Below, piece by piece: positions 58,540-64,000 of a stretch of 64,000 bases of DNA (the first letter of the stretch is position 1; every line of letters starts with the position of its first letter). The notes below the pieces were generated by a model. It searched no databases. It saw nothing but the letters and a program-made list of their open reading frames with translations, and was not told the DNA's origin. The position numbers and the translations under genes are program-made. Origin of the DNA: Alicycliphilus denitrificans K601 (GTDB taxonomy: Bacteria; Pseudomonadota; Gammaproteobacteria; Burkholderiales; Burkholderiaceae_C); the NCBI RefSeq assembly GCF_000204645.1, contig NC_015422.1:2621001-2685000 (forward strand). Reading direction: 5' to 3'.

Positions 58540-59799
58540 TCAATGCAGGGTCAGCCACGGCAGGTAGGCAAAGCCCAGCAGCAGCGCCAGCGCGACCACG
58601 TAGAAGGGAATCAGCTCCTTGACCACGTCGCCGATGCGCACCTTGGCGATCGAGCTCGTGATGAACAAGGTGGTGCCTATGGGCGGGTGGTACAGCCCGA
58701 TGGACAGGTTCACGATCATCATGATCCCGAGCTGCACGGTGTCCATGCCCACGGCCGAGGCCAGCGGCACGAACATGGGTGTGAGCAGCAGCACGGCCGC
58801 GGGCAGGTCGATGAACATGCCCGTGGCGAGCATGATCAGGTTCATTGCCAGGATGATCAGCCAGGGCGACTGCAGCGTCTCCTTGGCGTACTGCGTGAAG
58901 GCGGCGGGCAGCTGCTCGTAGGTCACGATCCAGCCCACGACGCTGGAGGCCATGATGATGAGCAGCACCACGCCGGTGGAGATGCCGGCCTCCACGGCCG
59001 CGGCCTTGAGCTTGGCCACCGTCAGGTCGCGGTAGACGAGACCCGACACCACCAGCGCATACAGCGTGGACATCACGCTCACCTCGGTCGGCGTGGCGAT
59101 GCCGAAGCGCAGGAAGATGACGATCAGCACCGGCATCGCCAGGGCCGGGCCCGCATGCAGCAGTTGCTGCCGGAAGGCGGGCCATACGAACGGCGTGGTG
59201 TCGCGCGGGAAGCCGCGGCGGCGCCCCTGCACGTAGCACACGGCCATGAAGCCGCCGCACATCAGCAGGCCCGGCAGGATGCCCGCGACGAACAGCGCGC
59301 CGATCGACGCGCCCGACACCAGCGCGTAGACGATCATCGGGATCGACGGCGGGATCAGGATGTCGATGGTGGCCGCCGCCGCCAGCGTGCCCGCCGCGAA
59401 CGGCGCGGGGTAGCCCAGCCTCTTGAGCCACGGGATCAGCATGGAGCCGATGGCCGAGGCATCGGCCACGGCCGAGCCGGACACGCCGCCAAAGATGGTG
59501 GACGACAGCACGCCCACCTGGGCCGGGCCGCCGTGCACGCGGCCGATCATCATGGAGAGCAGGTTGACCAGGCTCTGGCCCAGGCGGCCGCTGACCATCA
59601 GCGCACCCGTCATCATGAAGAACGGGATCGCGATCAGCGGGAAGCTCTGCGTCTGCGTGATCATCTGCTCCACCGCCAGGTGCACGGGCACGCGGTCGAT
59701 GATGAGCAGGCCGCCGACCGAGGCCAGAACGAGCGCATGCGCGATGGGTATCGAGGCCAGCGCGGCCACGACGAACAGACCGATGATGAGGATGGTCAT
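58540..59799 (-). CDS. TRAP transporter large permease DctM
   Basis: The 419-aa membrane subunit has SFPLIAIPFFMMTGALMVSG, GGVSGSAVADASAIGSMLIPWL and DILIPPSIPMIVYAL, as in DctM/SiaM proteins. ATGA overlap couples it to the small subunit gene. Co-transcribed with the transketolase halves, so the carried substrate probably feeds that pathway. Confidence 0.92.
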   Translation of the reverse strand: MTILIIGLFVVAALASIPIAHALVLASVGGLLIIDRVPVHLAVEQMITQTQSFPLIAIPFFMMTGALMVSGRLGQSLVNLLSMMIGRVHGGPAQVGVLSSTIFGGVSGSAVADASAIGSMLIPWLKRLGYPAPFAAGTLAAAATIDILIPPSIPMIVYALVSGASIGALFVAGILPGLLMCGGFMAVCYVQGRRRGFPRDTTPFVWPAFRQQLLHAGPALAMPVLIVIFLRFGIATPTEVSVMSTLYALVVSGLVYRDLTVAKLKAAAVEAGISTGVVLLIIMASSVVGWIVTYEQLPAAFTQYAKETLQSPWLIILAMNLIMLATGMFIDLPAAVLLLTPMFVPLASAVGMDTVQLGIMMIVNLSIGLYHPPIGTTLFITSSIAKVRIGDVVKELIPFYVVALALLLGFAYLPWLTLH

Positions 59800-60296
59800 G
59801 CGTCGGCTCCTATCTCGTCATGCGCCTGGCCGCTCCAGATCTGGGGCAGCCGGCACAGCGTCACGATGGTCAGCATCACGAAGCCCAGCAGCAGGCAGCC
59901 CACGCTGACGGAGCCCGGCACCTGCATGATGGGGGTGAGCTCGTCGGCCGCGATCTCGAACACCGGCCACGCCGCCCAGGACAGGCCCAGGTACAGCGCC
60001 ACCACCACCAGGGCACCGGCCGTGAGCACCCAGCGGCGCGCAGCGCCCAGCCTCTGCGTGAGCAGCACGACGGCGATGTGCGAGCCGTGCTGCGCCGCCA
60101 GCACCACGCCGGCCATGATCATCCAGGGGAACATCAGCTCCGGCAGCTCCGAAGCCCAGGCCAGGCTGGTGCCGGCCACGTAGCGCAGCACGACGTTGAC
60201 GCTCAGGATCACGAACACCACCGACATGGTCACGTACAGCACGGCGTGGCACCACCAGGCGATGACGGCGTCCACCGCTCTCAGAAGAGAGTTCAT
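59796..60296 (-). CDS. TRAP transporter small permease DctQ
   Basis: The 166-aa protein has four hydrophobic segments and the typical segment LAWASELPELMFPWMIMAGVVLAAQHGSHIAV. It is followed by dctM with a four-base overlap. Confidence 0.9.
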   Translation of the reverse strand: MNSLLRAVDAVIAWWCHAVLYVTMSVVFVILSVNVVLRYVAGTSLAWASELPELMFPWMIMAGVVLAAQHGSHIAVVLLTQRLGAARRWVLTAGALVVVALYLGLSWAAWPVFEIAADELTPIMQVPGSVSVGCLLLGFVMLTIVTLCRLPQIWSGQAHDEIGADA

Positions 60297-60350
60297 AAGG
60301 GTCTCCTTGCGGGAGCGCCGGCTGGCGCGCCCGGCACGCTACGAGGGGGA

Positions 60351-61334
60351 TCAGCGGCTGGCCTGCTGCACACGGCCCACAAAGGCGCCGATGGGGCTTG
60401 CCAGCCACTTCGTGTAGACCGGCTTGGTGGCCTCCACGAAGGCCGCGCGGTCCACCGCATCGACCTGCACGCCCTTGGCCTTGAGCTCGGCGACCAGCTT
60501 GTCGTCGATCTCCTTGTTGAGCTGGCGCTGCAACTGCGTCGCCTCGGCGGCGGCCTCCGTGACGGCCTGCCTGTCGGCCGGCGCCATGCGGTCCCAGGTG
60601 CGCTTGCTCATCAGGAAGGGCGTGCTCTCGTACTTGTGCCCCGTGAGCGAGATGTATTTCTGCACTTCGTAGAGCTTGGCCGAAACGATGTTGGTCAGCG
60701 GGTTCTCCTGCCCGTCGACCACGCCTTGCTGCAGCGCCACGTACAGTTCGGAGAATTTGATCTGCTGCGCATCGGCCCCCATGGCATGCATGATGTCCAC
60801 GGTCACAGCATCGGGCGGCGTGCGCATCTTCAGGCCCTTCATGTCGGCGGGCGCCTTGATCGGCCGCTTGCTGTTGGACATCTGGCGCACGCCGTTGTCC
60901 CACAGGCCCAGCAGCACCATGCCCTTGGCGGCCGACTTGTCCGCCAGCTCCTTGCCGATGGGGCCGTCCATCACGCTCCAGGCCTTCTGCACGTCGGCGA
61001 AGAGGAAGGGCATGCCCAGCGCGGCGTACTCGGGCACCACGGCGGCCACGGCTCCCTGGCTGTTGGCCGAGAAGTCCAGCGTGCCCGAGCGCAATGCCGT
61101 CACCATAGCCGCATCGTCGCCGAGCTGCGCGGAGTGGGCCACCTGGATCTCGATGCGGCCCTGGGTCTTGGCCTTCACCGCCTCGGCGAACTTCACGGCC
61201 GCCACGTGGCGCGGGTTGTCCGGCGGGTTGCCGTGCGCCAGCGTGAGCTTGACGGCCTGGGCCGAGGCCAGCGGCGCGCCGGCCGCGAGAATGGCGGCCA
61301 GCAGGGTGCGGCGAAGAAGGGGGGTGCGTTGCAT
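60351..61334 (-). CDS. TRAP transporter substrate-binding protein DctP
   Basis: The 327-aa periplasmic protein has a signal peptide (RRTLLAAILAAGAPLASAQA) and the motifs QVAHSAQLGDDAAMVTALRSGTLDFSA and DMKGLKMRTPPDAVTVDIMHAMGA. AAGGAGA precedes the start. It is different in sequence from the DctP at 29356-30327 and belongs to a separate system. Confidence 0.9.
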   Translation of the reverse strand: MQRTPLLRRTLLAAILAAGAPLASAQAVKLTLAHGNPPDNPRHVAAVKFAEAVKAKTQGRIEIQVAHSAQLGDDAAMVTALRSGTLDFSANSQGAVAAVVPEYAALGMPFLFADVQKAWSVMDGPIGKELADKSAAKGMVLLGLWDNGVRQMSNSKRPIKAPADMKGLKMRTPPDAVTVDIMHAMGADAQQIKFSELYVALQQGVVDGQENPLTNIVSAKLYEVQKYISLTGHKYESTPFLMSKRTWDRMAPADRQAVTEAAAEATQLQRQLNKEIDDKLVAELKAKGVQVDAVDRAAFVEATKPVYTKWLASPIGAFVGRVQQASR

Positions 61335-61370
61335 GGTTTGTCTCCTTGTCGTTGCTATGTATGGATTCGT

Positions 61371-62120
61371 TCAATGGATCAGCATGCCGCCGTTCACGTC
61401 CAGCGTGACGCCCGTGCAGTACTTGGCCAGATCGCTCGCCAGAAACACGACGCAGCCGGCCACATCGGCGGGCTCGCCGATGCGCGCCAGCGGTATGCCG
61501 TCCAGGATGCCCTGGCGCTTGTCGTCGGGGATCTTTCCCTTGTTGATGTCCGTGGCGATGAGGCCCGGCGTCACGCAGTTGACGCGGATGTTGCTGCCCC
61601 CGTATTCGCGCGCCATGGCGCGCGCCAGGCCGAGCACGCCGGCCTTGGCCGCCGAGTAGTGCGGCCCGCCCAGGATGCCGCCGCCACGCTGGGCCGAGAC
61701 GGACGAGATGCAGACGATGGCGCCGCTCTGCTGTGCCAGCATGGCGGGCAGCACGGCCTGCGACGCATACAGCGTGCCGCGCAGGCTCACGTCCAGGATG
61801 CGGTCGTAGTCAGCGCCCGTGATGTCGAGGAATTTGGCCGGCTGGGTCACGCCCGCGTTGTTCACCAGGATGTCGATGCGGCCATAGCGGGCCTGGACGG
61901 CGGCCGCGGCGGCCTCGCACGAGGCCTTGTCGGTCACGTTGGCCACCACGCCCATGTGGCCTTCGCCCAGGCGCGCGGCGGCGGCCTGCGGGTCGGCCGC
62001 GGCCAGGTCGAGGATGGCCACCCTGGCGCCCTGCTCCCCCATCATGCGGGCGGTGGCGAAGCCCAGTCCATTGATCCCTGCGCCGCCGGTAATGACGGCC
62101 ACTTTGTCCTTGAGCAGCAT
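61371..62120 (-). CDS. Short-chain dehydrogenase/reductase (SDR)
   Basis: The 249-aa classical SDR has the cofactor motif GGAGINGLGFA (residues about 11-21), NNAGV, and the catalytic SSVSAQ...HYSAAKAG (Ser-Tyr-Lys). It ends VTLDVNGGMLIH. ATG at 62120 has AAGGAGA; the longer frame is rejected. It is first in the TRAP-transketolase operon, so it likely oxidises the imported polyol or sugar acid before transketolase acts. Confidence 0.9.
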   Translation of the reverse strand: MLLKDKVAVITGGAGINGLGFATARMMGEQGARVAILDLAAADPQAAAARLGEGHMGVVANVTDKASCEAAAAAVQARYGRIDILVNNAGVTQPAKFLDITGADYDRILDVSLRGTLYASQAVLPAMLAQQSGAIVCISSVSAQRGGGILGGPHYSAAKAGVLGLARAMAREYGGSNIRVNCVTPGLIATDINKGKIPDDKRQGILDGIPLARIGEPADVAGCVVFLASDLAKYCTGVTLDVNGGMLIH

Positions 62121-62218
62121 GCGTGTCTCCTTGTGCGTGAACTGCGTTGCGAGTGGGCGGATTCTGGGTGGGGCCTCCCTTGAGCACAAACGATATAAAC
62201 TCATGGTCGATTCAATTT

Positions 62219-62247
62219 CGTTCATGTTGCAGCGCAATAAATGAACG
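62219..62247. promoter_or_regulatory. Inverted repeat in the SDR-LysR divergent region
   Basis: CGTTCAT (62219-62225) and ATGAACG (62241-62247) are perfect 7-bp arms around an inner TTGC-AGC-GCAA dyad. It ends 13 bases before the LysR GTG and is a candidate LysR site controlling both directions. Confidence 0.5.
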
Positions 62248-62260
62248 TGCCTCATCCATC

Positions 62261-63139
62261 GTGATCCCACCGCTCAGCGCCCTCCAGGCCTTCGAGGCCG
62301 TCGCCCGCCGCCGCAGCTTTTCCCTGGCGGCCACCGAACTGCACCTGACCCCCTCGGCCATCAGCCACCAGCTGGCCAAGCTGGAAAACCTGCTCGGCGT
62401 GCGGCTGTTCGAGCGCTCGTCGCGGGGCGTGGACCTGACGCCCGCGGGCCACAGCTACCTGCAGCGCGTGGGCAATGCGCTGGGGGCCATCAGCACGGCG
62501 ACCGACGCTCTGCGGCACGGCGTGCAGGACTCGCTGTACCTGCACTGCAGCCCGAGTTTCGCGAGCCTGTGGCTCATGCCGCGCATCGCGCGCTTCGCTC
62601 AGCGCAACCCGGGGATCTCGCTGGTGCTGTCGGCCTCGCACGTGCATTCGGACTTCCAGCTCGGCCTCGTGGACCTGGACATCCGCTACGGGCTGCCCAC
62701 CTGGCCGCACCTGGAGGTCGAGCCCATCTTCTCCGAGAAGGTGCTGCCGCTCGCGAGCCCCGAGTTCATCCGCCGCCACGCCCTGCACACGCCGCAGGAC
62801 CTGCTGCAGGTGCCGCTGATCCAGTCCATGATCAACGTCGCGCAATGGCCGGAATGGTTCGCCCGCTTCGAGCCCGCGCACCGGCCGGAGCGCATCGCCC
62901 TGAAGTTCGACCGGGCCATGATGAGCCTGGACGCGGCCGTCCAGTCGCTGGGCGTAGCGCTGGAGAGCGCCTGCCTGGGACAGGCACACATCGCCAGCGG
63001 CCGGCTGCAGCCCGTGTTCGGCGACGAGATGAGCCTGGAGGTGCAGGCCCATTTCCTCGTGTACCCGGCGCGCCATGCCGCGCGGCCGGAGGTGAGGATG
63101 TTCCTCGACTGGATCCGCGAGGAAGCCAGGGCCTGTTGA
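62261..63139 (+). CDS. LysR-family regulator (GcvA-like)
   Basis: The 292-aa protein starts IPPLSALQAFEAVARRRSFSLAATELHLTPSAISHQLAKLE, the LysR helix-turn-helix of the GcvA subgroup, followed by an effector-binding domain. GTG at 62261 gives the family-typical N-terminus; the frame's extra 38 residues upstream are not conserved-looking and cross the operator-like region. It is divergent from the SDR-TRAP-transketolase operon and probably controls it. Confidence 0.88.
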   Translation: MIPPLSALQAFEAVARRRSFSLAATELHLTPSAISHQLAKLENLLGVRLFERSSRGVDLTPAGHSYLQRVGNALGAISTATDALRHGVQDSLYLHCSPSFASLWLMPRIARFAQRNPGISLVLSASHVHSDFQLGLVDLDIRYGLPTWPHLEVEPIFSEKVLPLASPEFIRRHALHTPQDLLQVPLIQSMINVAQWPEWFARFEPAHRPERIALKFDRAMMSLDAAVQSLGVALESACLGQAHIASGRLQPVFGDEMSLEVQAHFLVYPARHAARPEVRMFLDWIREEARAC

Positions 63140-63291
63140 CACTGCGGAAGGGGTCGGTGTGGATGAATGGCGTTCATCCACCGCTGAATATTCATCGCTT
63201 GTATTCAACCTGTGGGCACCAAAGAATCGCGCCTGTTCTTTCAACCCACAGGAGACAGGCGCCCGCCCGCCACGGGCGGCGCGCCGCCACC

Positions 63292-64000
63292 ATGAGCGCA
63301 CATCCGCTGCAGCCCTTGGCGCATGCCATCCGCTTTCTTTCCATCGACGCCATCGTGCGCGCCGCCGAGGGGCACCAGGGCGTGCCGCTGGGCATGGCCG
63401 AGATCGCGACCGCCCTCTACACCGGGCACCTGAAGTTCGACCCTGCCGACCCGGCGTGGTGGGACCGCGACCGCGTGGTGCTCTCCAACGGCCACGGCTC
63501 GATGCTGCTGTACGCCCTGCTCCACCTGACCGGCTACGAGCAGATCGGGCTCGACCAGATACAGCGCTTTCGCGAGCTGGGCTCGCGCTGCGAGGGCCAC
63601 CCCGAGCGCAATCCGGCCCACGGCATCGAGGTGACCACGGGGCCGCTGGGCCAGGGCATCGCCAACGCCTTCGGCATGGCGGTGGCCGAGGCCTACCTGA
63701 GCGCCCGCTTCGGCAGCGGCCTGGTGGACCACTTCACCTACGCCTTCGTCGGCGACGGCTGCCTGCAGGAAGGCGTGGGCCAGGAGATGATCTCCCTGGC
63801 CGGCCACCTGCGCCTGGGCAAGCTCGTCCTGCTGTGGGACGACAACCGCATCACCGATGACGGCAGCACGCAGCTGTCCATCAGCGAGGACGTGGCCGCC
63901 CGGTTCCGGGTCGCCGGCTGGCATGTCGCCGAGGTGGACGGCCACGACATCGACGCGGTGTCCGCGGCGCTGGCGTTGGCGCGCAAGGACGAACGCCCCT
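63292..64000 (+). CDS. Transketolase (3' end beyond window)
   Basis: The first 236 residues of a transketolase are present. They include RVVLSNGHGSMLLYALLHLTGYE, EVTTGPLGQGIANAFGMAVAEAYL and the thiamine-pyrophosphate motif YAFVGDGCLQEG. The usual GHPG near the start is GHQG here (residues 27-30, EGHQGVPLGMAE). It is a full-length-type enzyme, unlike the split pair at 56671-58517. An AGGAGA lies 38 bases before ATG with a GC hairpin between, so the start is somewhat unsure. Runs off the window at 64000. Confidence 0.85.
   Translation, partial: MSAHPLQPLAHAIRFLSIDAIVRAAEGHQGVPLGMAEIATALYTGHLKFDPADPAWWDRDRVVLSNGHGSMLLYALLHLTGYEQIGLDQIQRFRELGSRCEGHPERNPAHGIEVTTGPLGQGIANAFGMAVAEAYLSARFGSGLVDHFTYAFVGDGCLQEGVGQEMISLAGHLRLGKLVLLWDDNRITDDGSTQLSISEDVAARFRVAGWHVAEVDGHDIDAVSAALALARKDERP

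Noticed and set aside
59820..62183. A 787-residue open frame on the plus strand opposite the TRAP and SDR genes
   Set aside because: This is the antisense shadow of convincing minus-strand genes, with a biased composition and no domains.

Overview
The window is about 68-70% GC, with densely packed genes, long spurious antisense frames and many 4-bp ATGA overlaps. The gene content (Bug/TTT receptor, CaiB-type CoA transferases, several TRAP systems, TrpXYZ-like ABC transporter, PA0069-type radical SAM protein) and a scattered intergenic repeat built on GATAGCTGCTAGCGCTTG point to a betaproteobacterium of the Comamonadaceae (Acidovorax/Alicycliphilus-like). This is inferred from gene content and repeats, not from a search. 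No rRNA, tRNA, CRISPR array, prophage or insertion sequence was seen.

Layout. (1) 1-6.0 kb: a DTW-domain tRNA-modifying protein, a CxxC peroxidase-like protein, then a lipid A remodelling module (PAP2 phosphatase and EptA phosphoethanolamine transferase) divergent from a PmrAB/QseBC-like two-component system, with a candidate shared response-regulator box between them. (2) 6.0-14.3 kb: an acyl-CoA catabolic island of unknown substrate (enoyl-CoA hydratase, TTT receptor, quinone-oxidoreductase-like protein, two CoA transferases, acyl-CoA dehydrogenase, an unrecognised 351-aa protein) with a TetR regulator and four copies of a 14-bp operator-like motif. (3) 14.5-19.2 kb: ETF-ubiquinone oxidoreductase and a TrpXYZ-like ABC transporter. 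(4) 19.4-29.1 kb: an AcoR-like sigma-54 activator and a long minus-strand operon coding for an acetoin-dehydrogenase-type E1 alpha/beta, a stand-alone lipoyl protein, a stand-alone E2 catalytic domain, a lipoate-ligase-like protein, a Tat-exported small subunit with a GMC oxidoreductase, and an alpha/beta hydrolase. It is preceded by a near-perfect -24/-12 promoter and upstream inverted repeats; an Lrp-type regulator follows. (5) 29.4-33.3 kb: a TRAP transporter and an MBL-fold hydrolase. (6) 33.3-38.2 kb: tandem glycine riboswitch and gcvT-gcvH-gcvP. (7) 38.2-40.7 kb: formaldehyde detoxification frmR-frmA-frmB with repeated G-tract operators. (8) 40.7-49.6 kb: LysR regulator, radical SAM gene with a LexA-type box, rnk, acyltransferase, nitronate monooxygenase, acyl-CoA dehydrogenase and etfBA. 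(9) 49.7-56.7 kb: enoyl-CoA hydratase, HDAC-like deacetylase, and a MoxR / DUF58 (frameshifted) / transglutaminase-like / MltB cell-envelope group. (10) 56.7-64 kb: split transketolase, TRAP transporter and SDR transcribed away from a LysR regulator, then a second transketolase running off the window.

The genes share some themes. Acyl-CoA dehydrogenases pass electrons to EtfAB and then to ETF-QO, so three separate loci here form one electron route to ubiquinone. Lipoylated proteins appear twice (GcvH and the lipoyl protein of the acetoin-type complex). The regulatory DNA is unusually readable: a riboswitch, a sigma-54 promoter, and candidate TetR, FrmR, LexA, OmpR-type and LysR sites.

The most notable observations are the acetoin-type complex with its E2 split into separate genes beside its own ligase and a GMC dehydrogenase, the four TetR operator candidates, the LexA-type box on the radical SAM gene, and the interspersed repeat that supplies the signal-peptide codons of the lytic transglycosylase gene.
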